Shown here: piece after piece, positions 18,758 through 27,295 of the stretch
Layout: the number at the start of each line of letters is the position of its first letter
Position numbering within the stretch: the first letter of the stretch is position 1
Made by a program: the position numbers and the translations under genes
The notes under the pieces: generated by a model
The model's input: the letters and a program-made list of their open reading frames with translations, nothing else
Database searches by the model: none
What the model was told of the DNA's origin: nothing
Assembly (NCBI RefSeq): GCF_014699055.1
Contig: NZ_JACXAC010000004.1
Location: forward strand, 372,001-436,000
DNA length: 64,000 nt
Direction of reading: 5' to 3'
Origin: Hymenobacter armeniacus
Lineage (GTDB): Bacteria > Bacteroidota > Bacteroidia > Cytophagales > Hymenobacteraceae

Positions 18758-19222
18758 ATGCCCTGGCTCACCATTGCGCTGCTGTTGCTGTTCGGCCTGC
18801 TTTTCGTGGCGGCCGAAGTCATTTTCATTCCCGGTACCACCATTGTGGGCATTGTGGGGTTTGTGCTGCTGGTGGTGGGCGTGTGGCTGGGCTACCGCGA
18901 CCTGGGCACGCCCGTGGGCCACTACGCGCTGGTGGGCGTGGTAGCGCTGGCCGGGCTGATAGTGTACGTGGGGCTGCGGCCCAAAAACCTGGCCCGCGTG
19001 GCCCTCACCAACGTCAACGACGCCTCGGTGCGCGACGCGCGCTGGCCCGATGTGGCGCCCGGCACGGTGGGCCGCACGCTGTCGGCGCTGCGCCCGGCGG
19101 GCACGGTGCTGTTCGGCACCGAGCGGCGGGAAGCGGTAACGCGGGGCGAGTTTGTGGCCTCGGGGCACGAGGTGCGGGTGCTAGGCATTGAGCACAACCG
19201 CATTGTGGTGGCCGCGGCGTAA
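18758..19222 (+). CDS. NfeD-like membrane protein
   Basis: The 154-residue protein has two N-terminal transmembrane stretches (about 4-24 and 28-46) and a third at about 53-70. A cytoplasmic OB-fold domain follows, with the NfeD pattern GTVGRTLSALRPAG and a typical ending (NRIVVAA). NfeD proteins are partners of SPFH/flotillin proteins and help organise membrane microdomains. Its position 32 bases before floA in the same direction supports a two-gene operon. A TATCTTTA box near 18728 could be the -7 element. Confidence 0.85.
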   Translation: MPWLTIALLLLFGLLFVAAEVIFIPGTTIVGIVGFVLLVVGVWLGYRDLGTPVGHYALVGVVALAGLIVYVGLRPKNLARVALTNVNDASVRDARWPDVAPGTVGRTLSALRPAGTVLFGTERREAVTRGEFVASGHEVRVLGIEHNRIVVAAA

Positions 19223-19254
19223 GGGCGGTGTGAAATTCGGCGTTACTTTACGCC

Positions 19255-20259
19255 ATGAATTTTCCCATCTTTCCCTTGGCCATAGCAGCCGTTGTGCTGC
19301 TGGTGTTCCTGTATTTCTTCCCGATTAGCCTGTGGGTCACGGCTATTTTTTCGGGGGTGCGGGTGAGCTTGTTCCAGTTGGCGTTTATGCGGGTGCGCAA
19401 GGTGCCGCCGTCGCTCATCGTCAACTCGCTCATCACCTCCACCAAGGCCGGTTTGCAGCTCACGGCCAACGATTTGGAAACACACTTCCTGGCGGGGGGC
19501 AACGTGCCCAGCGTCATCAAGGCCCTGATTTCGGCCGACAAGGCCAACATTCCGCTCAGCTTCAAGCAGGCCACAGCCATCGACCTGGCCGGCCGCAACG
19601 TGTTTGAGGCCGTGACCACGAGCGTCAACCCCAAGGTGATAAACACGCCCAGCGTGGCCGCCGTGTCGCAGGACGGCATTCAGCTCATCGTCATTGCCCG
19701 CGTCACGGTGCGGGCCAACATTGCGCAGCTGGTGGGCGGCGCCGGCGAAGAAACCATTCTGGCCCGCGTGGGCGAGGGCATCGTGACAAGCATTGGCTCC
19801 TCAAAATCGCACAAGGAAGTGCTGGAAAACCCCGACAAGATTTCCAAGCTGGTGCTATCCAAAGGCCTCGACGCCGGCACCGCCTTCGAAATCCTGTCCA
19901 TCGACATCGCCGACGTCGACATCGGGGAAAACATCGGCGCCAAGCTCCAAACCGACCAGGCCAGCGCCGACCTGCGCGTGGCCGAGGCCCGCGCCGAAGA
20001 GCGCCGCGCCATGGCCGTGGCCATGGAGCAGGAAAACCGCGCCAAAACCCAGGACGCCAAAGCCCGCGTGGTGGAAGCCGAAGCCGAAATCCCCAAAGCC
20101 ATTGCCGAAGCCTTCCGCAGCGGCAACCTGGGCGTGATGGACTACTACAAAATGCGCAACGTGCAGGCCGATACCGAAATGCGCGACTCCATTGCCAACC
20201 CCGGCGGCAGTGGCAGCGGCAGCATCAAGCCGGGCCGGGAAGAGGGGCGGCAGTCCTGA
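19255..20259 (+). CDS. floA: Flotillin-like protein FloA
   Basis: The 334-residue protein has an N-terminal membrane anchor (about 1-28), an SPFH domain, and a long Ala/Glu coiled coil ([21 protein letters not shown] region, about 235-290). This matches the FloA/YqfA family (formerly UPF0365). FloA oligomerises at membrane microdomains and influences membrane fluidity and protein quality control. The NfeD-like gene is immediately upstream. The final TGA at 20257-20259 is the first part of the palindromic element beginning at 20256. Confidence 0.94.
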   Translation: MNFPIFPLAIAAVVLLVFLYFFPISLWVTAIFSGVRVSLFQLAFMRVRKVPPSLIVNSLITSTKAGLQLTANDLETHFLAGGNVPSVIKALISADKANIPLSFKQATAIDLAGRNVFEAVTTSVNPKVINTPSVAAVSQDGIQLIVIARVTVRANIAQLVGGAGEETILARVGEGIVTSIGSSKSHKEVLENPDKISKLVLSKGLDAGTAFEILSIDIADVDIGENIGAKLQTDQASADLRVAEARAEERRAMAVAMEQENRAKTQDAKARVVEAEAEIPKAIAEAFRSGNLGVMDYYKMRNVQADTEMRDSIANPGGSGSGSIKPGREEGRQS

Positions 20260-20440
20260 CGGGCGCCTCACCCCCTGACCCCCTCTCCAAAAAGAGAGGG
20301 GGCACCGGTTCGGGTGTAACGACTGAAAATGTAAAAAGGCCCGCTGAGCAGCGGGCCTTTTTTGTGTTAAAGCTAAAACGAGCATTTCCGGTGCCCCCTC
20401 TCATTTTGGAGAGGGGGTCAGGGGGTGAGGCGCCCGTCAG
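20256..20440. repeat. REPIN-like palindrome, TGACGGGCGCC family
   Basis: Two roughly 52-bp arms (about 20256-20308 and 20388-20440) are inverted copies of each other. From the outside each reads CTGACGGGCGCCTCACCCCC and then a hairpin of CCCCTCTCC with GAGAGGGG. Between the arms lies a classical terminator (20333-20363). The left arm contains the floA stop codon; the right arm ends eight bases before the stop of the convergent ompA-like gene. Related arms cluster at 26.4-27.3 kb around a DUF559 gene. Confidence 0.9.
20333..20363. terminator. Bidirectional terminator inside the palindrome
   Basis: AAAAAGGCCCGCTGAGCAGCGGGCCTTTTTT, a hairpin with flanking A and T tracts, serves the convergent floA and ompA-like genes. 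Confidence 0.92.
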
Positions 20441-20448
20441 AACGAGCG

Positions 20449-22524
20449 TTACTTCTTCGTAATGGTGAACTCCACGCGGCGGTTTTTGGCGCGGGTTTCT
20501 TCCTGGTCGTTGCTGGCAATGGGCTTGGCGCCGCCGAAGCCTTCGGTGGTGATGCGGCCGCCGTTGATGCCGTGGCTCACGAGGTACTTCTTCACTTCGT
20601 TCACGCGGTCCACGCTCAGCTTGAGGTTGAGGGCGGGGTCGCCCTGGTTGTCGGTGTGACCCGAAATCTTGATTTCCACCGACGGGTACTCCTTCAGGAT
20701 GCGGATGAGGCGGGCCAGCTCGGGGTAGGAGGTGGTGGTGAGGTAGTACTTGCTCTGCTGGAAGAAGATGTTGTTCAGCTTCACGGTCTGGCCCACGTCG
20801 AAGGGCACGAGGTAGAGGTCTTCCTTCTGCTCCGAGTACTTGTCCTTGGCCGTCACGTCGAGGCTGGCGTTTTCGGAGATGTAGCCTTTGGCTTCGGCGC
20901 GCATGCCGTATTGCACGCCGCTGGGCAGCACAATGGTGTAGGAGCCGTCGCGCGGGTCGGTTTCGGTCACGCCGATTTCTTCGCCCGTGAGCAGGTTTTC
21001 GTAGTGAATGATGGCCCGGATGGGCTTTTTGGTATTCACGTCGAGCACCTGGCCGGTCACCAGCGTCACCACTTCGGGCTGGAAGGCCGGGGCCAGCGAG
21101 ATGCGGAAAATGTCCTTGGAGTTGTCGATGCCGTTGCGCGACGACACCAGGTAGGCGTCCTGGCCGGCGGCCGAAATGGTGTAGTAGGCGTCGAAATCGG
21201 GCGAGTTCACCACCGGGCCCAGGTTGCGGGGCGTGCTCCAGTTGGTCCAGCTGTCGTCGAGGCGCTTGGTGTAGAAAATGTCCGACTTGCCGTAGCCGCC
21301 GCGGCCGTCGCTGGCGAAGTACAGCGTCTTTTCGTCGGCGGCCAGGAAGGGGGCGAAGTCCGACTTTTCGGTGTTTACGGTGCGGCCCAGGCTCTTGGGC
21401 TTGGTCCAGGTGTTGGGCGTTTCGGGCACCGGGAAGCTCACGAACAAGTCCTGCCCGCCCAGGCCGTCGGGGCGCTCCACGGCCATGAGCAGGGCCTTGC
21501 CCGAGGTAGCCAGGAAGAAGTCGACGTGCTCCTTGTCGAGGTTGATGAAGTCCTTGATGTCCTGCTTCACCGGCTGCGTCCAGCCCATGCGGGTGCGCTT
21601 GCTGAGGCTGCAGCCCTGCGGGTCGATGGTGCCGTCGCGGTTGTAGATGTTGATGACGATGGCGCTCTGGCCATTGGCCGACACCGAAGCCAGGCCGTTT
21701 GGGTCGTCGGGGGTGTTGATGGGGCCGCCGATGTTTTTGGCCTTGCTCCAGGTTTTGTTGCGGCCGCTCACCAGCGTGGAGTAGTACACGTCCTGCGGGT
21801 CGCGGCCGCCGCCCACGTTTTCGGGCATGCTTTGGCGGGCGAAGTAGAGAGTGCGGCCGTCGGGCGAAATCACGGGGTGGGTGTCCACGTAGCGCGTGTT
21901 CACGTTCGGGCCCAGGTTCACCAGCGAAGAGTCGAACTGCGTGGACTTCACGGCGTCGGGGCCCTTGGGGGCGTCGAAGGCCTGCTTCACCATGGTGGAG
22001 GCCACGTCGGCGATGCCGATGGCGTCAATCTGGTTCACGCCTTCCACCTTGGCCGTGTTCATGTACACCTTCACGCCCAGGGTGCGGTAGTCGGCCGGGG
22101 GGAAGCGCACTTCCAGCGTGCGGAAGGCTTCGGGCAGCGGGCCGGGGTTGGCGTTGGTGTACACCTCGTGGTGCTCGCCCTTGGTGTCCACCAGCTCTAC
22201 CTTGGTGATGGAGCCGGGGTTGAAGTTTTCCACGATGGTGACCTGCTGCGCCTGAATGGAGCGGGCAAAGCGCACTTCGATGAACTCGTTCGGTCCTTCT
22301 TTGCGCGGAATCCAGGCGTCGTTGCTGATTTGGCCCAGCGGCAGGGCGTTGGGCACGCTCAGCACCTGGTTGGGCGAGAAGGGCTCTTTGCCTTCGGCTT
22401 TGTAGGACGAAACCGCTACGAGGCGAGCGGCCCACTGCACGTGTTGGGCGGCGGCCGGCGCGGCCGCCAGCAGCACCGTGGCGGGCACGGCCAGCAGCAA
22501 ATTCCGGATAAGATAATTATTCAT
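20449..22524 (-). CDS. OmpA-family protein with PD40 propeller and carboxypeptidase-like module
   Basis: ATG 22524 (MNNYLIRNLLL) gives 691 residues with a signal peptide ending AAAQ. Residues 30-200 form an N-terminal beta-rich domain. PD40/WD40-like repeats follow (PVISPDGRTLYFARQ, FLAADEKTLYFASDGRGGYG). Next is a CarboxypepD-type beta module (VTGQVLDVNTKKPIRA). The C-terminal OmpA peptidoglycan-binding domain contains SGHTDNQGD and NRRVEFTI. It should tether the outer membrane to peptidoglycan. Similar proteins are common in Bacteroidota, some near gliding/T9SS genes, but none of those are adjacent here. Confidence 0.9.
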   Translation of the reverse strand: MNNYLIRNLLLAVPATVLLAAAPAAAQHVQWAARLVAVSSYKAEGKEPFSPNQVLSVPNALPLGQISNDAWIPRKEGPNEFIEVRFARSIQAQQVTIVENFNPGSITKVELVDTKGEHHEVYTNANPGPLPEAFRTLEVRFPPADYRTLGVKVYMNTAKVEGVNQIDAIGIADVASTMVKQAFDAPKGPDAVKSTQFDSSLVNLGPNVNTRYVDTHPVISPDGRTLYFARQSMPENVGGGRDPQDVYYSTLVSGRNKTWSKAKNIGGPINTPDDPNGLASVSANGQSAIVINIYNRDGTIDPQGCSLSKRTRMGWTQPVKQDIKDFINLDKEHVDFFLATSGKALLMAVERPDGLGGQDLFVSFPVPETPNTWTKPKSLGRTVNTEKSDFAPFLAADEKTLYFASDGRGGYGKSDIFYTKRLDDSWTNWSTPRNLGPVVNSPDFDAYYTISAAGQDAYLVSSRNGIDNSKDIFRISLAPAFQPEVVTLVTGQVLDVNTKKPIRAIIHYENLLTGEEIGVTETDPRDGSYTIVLPSGVQYGMRAEAKGYISENASLDVTAKDKYSEQKEDLYLVPFDVGQTVKLNNIFFQQSKYYLTTTSYPELARLIRILKEYPSVEIKISGHTDNQGDPALNLKLSVDRVNEVKKYLVSHGINGGRITTEGFGGAKPIASNDQEETRAKNRRVEFTITKK

Positions 22525-22630
22525 AGTATCGGCAGCATGAAAACGTAACGACAGCGCTAGGTCTGGCAAATAACGGGATTTGCAACGGAACCGGGAAGCG
22601 GTTTTGCACAGCTAACCTAACGAAAAAGGA

Positions 22631-22665
22631 TTTGCGGAGCCTCCCAGGCGAATGTATTACCTTCC
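22631..22665 (+). promoter_or_regulatory. Probable promoter, TTTG...TACCTTCC
   Basis: A -33 TTTG (22631-22634) and a -7-like TACCTTCC (22658-22665) are 23 bases apart, close to the Bacteroidota pattern. The gene starting at 22708 follows 42 bases later. Confidence 0.4.
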
Positions 22666-22707
22666 CGATACGGTTCCGCGAGGCAGCATTTCGGGGGCCG
22701 CCTATTC

Positions 22708-24810
22708 GTGGCAATTCCAGTGTTTTCGGTGCGTGAGCGGGCGTTTGGAGCGGGTAACTGCCCCGGATTTTGGCGCGCCGGTGCGGCACTGATTTTATTG
22801 TTTTTCCTAGTGGGGGGTGGGGCGGCCCGGGCCCAGGTGCTGGTGGGGGCCACGCCGTTTGGGCCGGTGTTCAGCGGGCTGCGGCCGGCCGGAGCCGACA
22901 CCGCCCTGTTCCTGCTGGCCCGGGCCCGGCGGGTGGGCGTGAGCACCTTCGTGCAAACCACCGGTGCCCGCGGCTACCTGCAGCTGGGGCCGCGCCAGCA
23001 GCTGCGCTACCGCGTGGGCACCGACATGATTTACGACTCGCGCGGCACGCCGCCCTTCGTGCGCGAGGACTATGGGGCCGACGTGGCCCACGTCTTCGCC
23101 CTCGACGCCGCCAACCACTGGCAGCTGGGTCAGCAATTGCACTACGACCAGAGCCGCGCCAACGCCACCCGCACCGGCCTGTGGCTGGGCCGCCTGGGCT
23201 ACCAGCGCCGCCTGCGCCCGGCGGGGGCGGCCGACTCGCTTTCCCAGCTGCACCTCACCGTGCTGGGCGGCCTGGCCACCGACCGCCGCAACGGCCGCAC
23301 CGACGCCGGCGTGGCCTACGGCTTCGACGCGGCGGCGCTGTATTTCCTCAACGGCACCGCGGCGCCGCCGCTGGCCCTGCGCGTGCTGGGCACCCGCTCG
23401 CGGCTGGGCCCGCGCACCATGCAGCGCCTGGTGGCCGAAGCCGCCGGCGAGCAGGCTTTCCTGGCCGATGCGCCCGTGACGGTGCAGGGCCGGCTGGGCT
23501 ACCGCACCAACCGCGCCGAAGATTACCTGCTGGGCTCGGTGCAGCGCATTCAGTCCGACACGGTGCTGGCCCAGGCCGGGGCCACCTACAAGGTGAACGA
23601 CTACGCCACCCTGCGTTCCGACAACAGCGTGCTGCTGCCCACGCGCGCCTTCCTGTACCGGCGCTTGAGCGAGGGCGCCGACACGCTGCAGGACGTGGGC
23701 TACCGCCAGCGCGAGCTCGACACGCGGCAGGAGCTGCGCTTTGGCCGGCCCCGGCTGCAGGCCAGCATCGTGTTCAACTACCGGGAGCGCACGCGGGCTT
23801 ACTACCTCGACAACTCGCGCCGGCTGAGCGCCCCGCGCCTGGCCGCCGCCCTCAGCCGCGAGCAGGTGAAGGACATCACCGAGCAAACCACCCTCTGGCA
23901 GGGCAGCCTGACTTGGCTGCCCACGCCGCGGCACTCGCTCGACGTGGTGGGCACCGCCCAGTTGCTGCGCGTGGACGCCCCCAGCAAAGACAACCAGCAA
24001 ACCCGCGACGAAGCCCAGCACCTGGCCCGCCTGACCTGGACGGGGCGCTGGGCCGGGGCCTTCCGCACCACGCTGGGCGTGGCCGGCGAGTACCGCCAGA
24101 CGGTGTTCATCCGGGCCGGGCTGAGCGCGGAGAACTACGTGGACCACCTGCTGCACTGGGAGCCGGGCTTTACGTGGGCGCCGGGCAAGTGGAGCATCCG
24201 CTCGCAGTACCACCTGTGGGTGAGCTACCAGGTGCGCGACCAGCCCACCGAGCAGGCCCGCAACCGCGCCAGCCGCGTGCTGGAGCAAACCCAGAGCATC
24301 ACCTACCAGCTGCGGCCGCGCCTGCTGCTGCTGGCCGACTACGTGCGCCGCGAAAACCGCGTGGGCCAGCTCAACTGGGCCCAGTTTCGGGAGAGCCCCC
24401 TGGATACGAGCGTGACGCACGACTTCTCCCTGGGGGCGCGGCAGGGGTGGGCGGGGCCCCGGGGCAGCACCAGCCTGCGCCTGGGCTACCGCCTGCTGGA
24501 GCAGCGCAACTACGGCCGCGCCGCCCTGCTGCCCGAAGCCACGGCGGCCAATCCCTCGCCGCAGCTCATCTACCTGCACAACATCACCCGGCAGCACGGC
24601 CCCGAGGTGGCGGTGGAGCGGCACGCGGTGGCGGGCTTCAACCTCACGGCCAGCCTGTGGCTGCAGTGGCTGCGCACCTTTTCCACCTACACCGTGGGCA
24701 AGGGCACCTTCCTCGGCAGCAGCTACTCGGCCCTGGATTTGGACCGCGAAACCACCCGCGTGCTGCCCTACTTCGAACTGACGGCGGAGTGGCGCGTGGG
24801 GCGGCGCTAA
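22708..24810 (+). CDS. Putative outer-membrane beta-barrel protein, GTG start
   Basis: The 700-residue protein is read from GTG at 22708, since no ATG precedes the signal peptide (hydrophobic 26-37, ending ARAQ). Almost the whole mature chain alternates polar and hydrophobic residues, with many aromatic/Arg/Gln strand patterns and tight turns. It ends in a strand FELTAEWRVGRR. This suggests a large barrel of perhaps 20 or more strands. It has no TonB plug signature and no recognised family. The lipoprotein gene downstream starts 18 bases after the stop, so the two are probably co-transcribed. Confidence 0.7.
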   Translation: MAIPVFSVRERAFGAGNCPGFWRAGAALILLFFLVGGGAARAQVLVGATPFGPVFSGLRPAGADTALFLLARARRVGVSTFVQTTGARGYLQLGPRQQLRYRVGTDMIYDSRGTPPFVREDYGADVAHVFALDAANHWQLGQQLHYDQSRANATRTGLWLGRLGYQRRLRPAGAADSLSQLHLTVLGGLATDRRNGRTDAGVAYGFDAAALYFLNGTAAPPLALRVLGTRSRLGPRTMQRLVAEAAGEQAFLADAPVTVQGRLGYRTNRAEDYLLGSVQRIQSDTVLAQAGATYKVNDYATLRSDNSVLLPTRAFLYRRLSEGADTLQDVGYRQRELDTRQELRFGRPRLQASIVFNYRERTRAYYLDNSRRLSAPRLAAALSREQVKDITEQTTLWQGSLTWLPTPRHSLDVVGTAQLLRVDAPSKDNQQTRDEAQHLARLTWTGRWAGAFRTTLGVAGEYRQTVFIRAGLSAENYVDHLLHWEPGFTWAPGKWSIRSQYHLWVSYQVRDQPTEQARNRASRVLEQTQSITYQLRPRLLLLADYVRRENRVGQLNWAQFRESPLDTSVTHDFSLGARQGWAGPRGSTSLRLGYRLLEQRNYGRAALLPEATAANPSPQLIYLHNITRQHGPEVAVERHAVAGFNLTASLWLQWLRTFSTYTVGKGTFLGSSYSALDLDRETTRVLPYFELTAEWRVGRR

Positions 24811-24828
24811 ATGGGGCTATATTGCTGT

Positions 24829-25389
24829 ATGCTCCGCAAATTCCTCCTCTACCTGTGCCTGGCCACGCTCACCCAGTGCAGCAAGTGCAAGAACGACCCC
24901 ACCCCCGACCCGCCCAAGGACCCGCTCACGCTGCTGCCGCCCGAAACCAAGACCGGCGCCCGCACCTTCGGGTGCCTGGTCAATGGCAAGGCCTACGTCG
25001 CGCCTTTCACAACTTCCGCCAATGGGGACTGGCAGTCGACAACCAAATTAGCTATAGGTAGCACAACGAGGTTAAATGGCGAAGCAGGGGGAGAAATGAG
25101 TACAATACTCATCGCGCTAAACGGTGCGCTTCAAAGCAATCAAACCTTTGCCATTATCTCTTCCGCAACGCCTTTTCCCATATTTACCCCAGGAGTAAAT
25201 CAGTTTTATTCCCACGTCGCGGCGCTCCCCTGTGTTTATGATGGCGACTACTTTACAACGGGCAAAGTAGAGCTGGTCAAGTTCGACCCCGTGGCGCGCA
25301 TCGCGGCCGGCCGGTTTGCCTTCACGCTCTACAAGCCCGGTTGCGACAGCGTGCGCGTGACCAACGGCCGATTCGACGTCAAATTCTAA
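24829..25389 (+). CDS. Lipoprotein, DUF6252-like
   Basis: ATG 24829 (MLRKFLLYL) gives 186 residues with lipobox LTQCSKC, Cys at about 17. The mature part begins with a Pro/Asp-rich linker. It then shows FGCLVNGKAYVAP and ends TNGRFDVKF, the start and finish pattern of the DUF6252 group of Bacteroidota lipoproteins. The DNA of about 25,030-25,260 is less GC-rich than the flanking parts of the gene, which is odd within one ORF. It probably forms an operon with the upstream barrel gene. Function unknown. Confidence 0.7.
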   Translation: MLRKFLLYLCLATLTQCSKCKNDPTPDPPKDPLTLLPPETKTGARTFGCLVNGKAYVAPFTTSANGDWQSTTKLAIGSTTRLNGEAGGEMSTILIALNGALQSNQTFAIISSATPFPIFTPGVNQFYSHVAALPCVYDGDYFTTGKVELVKFDPVARIAAGRFAFTLYKPGCDSVRVTNGRFDVKF

Positions 25390-25507
25390 ATGCCCAGCCG
25401 GTGCGGTGACGGAAAACCTCTTGCAAGTAAATCACTGAGGGCTAGCTATTGTCCACGCGTGCGGCTACCTTCCCGCCTCACAACCTAACCTCAACCCTTT
25501 ACCGCTT

Positions 25508-26218
25508 ATGGCCGCTCCCTACCACGACCTGTACGAAAACCATTTCGCCAACATCCGGTGCAGCCGGGCCACGTTTCTGGCCTTCCTGAACTACACCGCC
25601 ACGGCCACGGCCGGCAGCCCCGTGCCCGCCCTCAAAAAGCTGAGCGCCGACCTGCAGGCCGCCGCCACCGCGCTGGGCGGCGCCGTGGTGACGCGCGAAG
25701 GGCAGGGCGCCACCGGCCAGGCCCTCACCCGCTCCAAGAAGGACGTGCTGCGCGCCATGCGCGTGTTTGTGCAAGACACCCACGCCGTGCAGCTGGTGCC
25801 CGCCTACCGCCAGCAGCCCGGCAAGCTGAAAGAGCTGCTGCCCCAGGGCCTCATGCACCTCACCGACGCCAACGCCACCGACCTGCCCGTGCGCTTCGAG
25901 GCCTTTGCCCAGGCCCTCACGGCCCACGCCGCCGACTTGGGCGCCGCCCCCGGCACCACGGCCGCCGGCCTGCTGGCCGAGCTCACGGCCGCCAGCGCCG
26001 CCAAAGACGCCGGCCTGAAAGTGGCCAAGGAAACCATCGGCAGCATCGGCGGGCAGTGGGCCCAAGCCACCCAGCTGCTCTGGCAAACCCACTGCACCGC
26101 CCTGGGCGCCCTGTGGGAGCACCCGGAGCAGGCCTACCTCTACTTCAACTACGGGCTGCTGCCCAACCGCAACCCCGGCCGCGACAAAGCGGCCAAAGTC
26201 CCCGCCGCTACGGCCTGA
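25508..26218 (+). CDS. Uncharacterised alpha-helical protein
   Basis: The 236-residue protein has no signal peptide or membrane segment and is predicted from composition (Ala, Leu, Lys, Gln) to be nearly all helical. Segments such as LKKLSADLQAAATALGG resemble helical bundles. I do not recognise a family. A TACCTTCC box lies about 40 bases before the ATG. The stop codon TGA at 26216 directly enters the repeat-rich region that follows (CCTGACCCCAGCCCCCTCGCC), so its end is also tied to a repeat arm. Confidence 0.65.
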   Translation: MAAPYHDLYENHFANIRCSRATFLAFLNYTATATAGSPVPALKKLSADLQAAATALGGAVVTREGQGATGQALTRSKKDVLRAMRVFVQDTHAVQLVPAYRQQPGKLKELLPQGLMHLTDANATDLPVRFEAFAQALTAHAADLGAAPGTTAAGLLAELTAASAAKDAGLKVAKETIGSIGGQWAQATQLLWQTHCTALGALWEHPEQAYLYFNYGLLPNRNPGRDKAAKVPAATA

Positions 26219-26434
26219 CCCCAGCCCCCTCGCCACGCGTGGCGAGGGCCCTGCCCGATGTGCCCCTGCCATCCGCCACCTGTGGCGACGGGCAGGGGCA
26301 CTGTGCTTCTAGGCCCTGCCACGCGTGGCGGGTGGCGTGGGAACGGTGCCGGGGTAGTCTGCCACGGGTGGCGGGTGGCGTGGTAGGTGCGCCGGCGGGT
26401 GCTGCCGCGGGTGGCGGCGTGTGTGGGGCGTTCA
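26219..26434. repeat. GC-rich palindromes with GCCACGCGTGGC cores
   Basis: No gene. The stretch carries a perfect 14-base palindrome CGCCACGCGTGGCG (26231-26244), and GCCACGCGTGGCG recurs at about 26318-26330. There is a long hairpin GTGCCCCTGCC (26260-26270) / GGCAGGGGCAC (26291-26301). Several GGTGGCG units follow. The beginning CCCCAGCCCCCTCGCC looks like a diverged arm of the neighbouring TGACGGG repeat family. Confidence 0.75.
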
Positions 26435-26810
26435 GACGGGGCGCCTCACCCCCCGGGCGGCGCGGGCGTAGCGCCTCCCCCCCCGGGCGGCGCGGGCGTG
26501 GCGCCTCACCCCCAGCGGCGTGGGCGTGGCGCCTCACCCCCCAGCCCCCTCTCCTAAGGGAGAGGGGGAGCCACGGCGGCGCGGGCGTGGCCACCCCCAG
26601 CGGCATGGGCGTGGCGCCTCACCCCCCGGCCCCCTCTCCCAAGGGAGAGGGGGAGCCACGGCGGCGCAGTTATATTTCTACTATGTTTTCAGCATCTATT
26701 TCAACTCCAACAACGTCAGGCTCCCCCTCTCCCTTGGGAGAGGGGGCCGGGGGGTGAGGCGCCACGCCCGCGCCGCCCGGGCCGGGGGGGAAGGCGCGCC
26801 GTCTAAACGC
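26426..26810. repeat. Composite palindromic element next to DUF559 gene
   Basis: The outer ends are inverted: GGGCGTTCAGACGG at about 26427 and CCGTCTAAACGCCC at about 26798-26810. Inside are tandem units GGCGCCTCACCCCCC+GGGCGGCGCGGGCG (26440-26530) and two forward REP arms (26524-26572, 26609-26657). One inverted arm (26719-26767) is the exact 49-base reverse complement of the second forward arm. Each arm contains its own hairpin CCCCCTCTCCC/GGGAGAGGGGG. The roughly 61-base AT-richer spacer between the exact arms is unique sequence. No gene. Confidence 0.88.
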
Positions 26811-26839
26811 CCAACCCGCCATCACCCATTCCCCAACGC

Positions 26840-27295
26840 ATGGAGCATCACCGCGAAGACTACATCTTGAGCGCCGACAAGCGCCAGTACGGTCGGCTCG
26901 ACCTCAAGGGCCGCGCCCGCGCCATGCGCCGACAGCCCACCGCGGCCGAAGAAGCCCTGTGGCAAGCCCTGCGCGGCGGAAAAATCGGAGCCAAGTTCCG
27001 CCGCCAGCACCCCATCGACCGCTACGTCGTGGACTTTGTGTGCCTCGACGCTTGGCTGGTGGTCGAAGCCGACGGCGCCGCCCACCTCCCGCCCGACCAG
27101 CAGGCCTACGACGCCGGCCGCACCGCCCTGCTCGCCGAGCACGGCTACCGCCTCCTGCGCTTCCCCAACGACCAAATCCTCACGAACCTGCCCCAGGTGC
27201 TGCGCGAAATCCAGGCCGCCCTCCAACCGCCCCATCAAGGCTGCAGCATCTCATCTGGCTCCCCCTCTCCCTCGGGAGAGGGGGCCGGGGGGTGA
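26840..27295 (+). CDS. DUF559 (Vsr/REase-like) endonuclease-domain protein
   Basis: The 151-residue protein has the DUF559 pattern: RARAMRRQPTAAEEALWQALR, then KFRRQHPIDRYVVDFVC and VVEADG (candidate PD-(D/E)XK-like active-site residues Asp and Glu), then GYRLLRFPNDQI. The fold is related to very-short-patch-repair endonucleases. The biological role of the family is not established as far as I know. The last codons, GSPSPSGEGAGG plus the stop, are encoded by a REP arm (27257-27305). The gene is therefore closed off by the same repeat family that precedes it. Confidence 0.88.
   Translation: MEHHREDYILSADKRQYGRLDLKGRARAMRRQPTAAEEALWQALRGGKIGAKFRRQHPIDRYVVDFVCLDAWLVVEADGAAHLPPDQQAYDAGRTALLAEHGYRLLRFPNDQILTNLPQVLREIQAALQPPHQGCSISSGSPSPSGEGAGG

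Noticed and set aside
20425..22548. 707-residue plus-strand ORF opposite the OmpA-family gene
   Set aside because: Val/His/Gly-rich antisense translation; the opposite strand carries clear OmpA and PD40 motifs.
22807..24624. 605-residue ORF on the minus strand opposite the barrel gene
   Set aside because: Mirror frame of a GC-rich gene, Gly/Ala/His/Arg-rich translation with no motif; the plus-strand protein has a signal peptide and beta-strand pattern.
22770..25061. 763-residue plus-strand ORF in another frame of the barrel gene
   Set aside because: Arg/Pro/Ala/Gly-rich translation typical of a shifted frame in high-GC DNA; it runs across two better-supported genes.
26436..26540. Short tandem GC-rich units as a CRISPR array
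   Set aside because: Units are adjacent without unique spacers, are overlapping palindromic pieces, and no cas gene is present.
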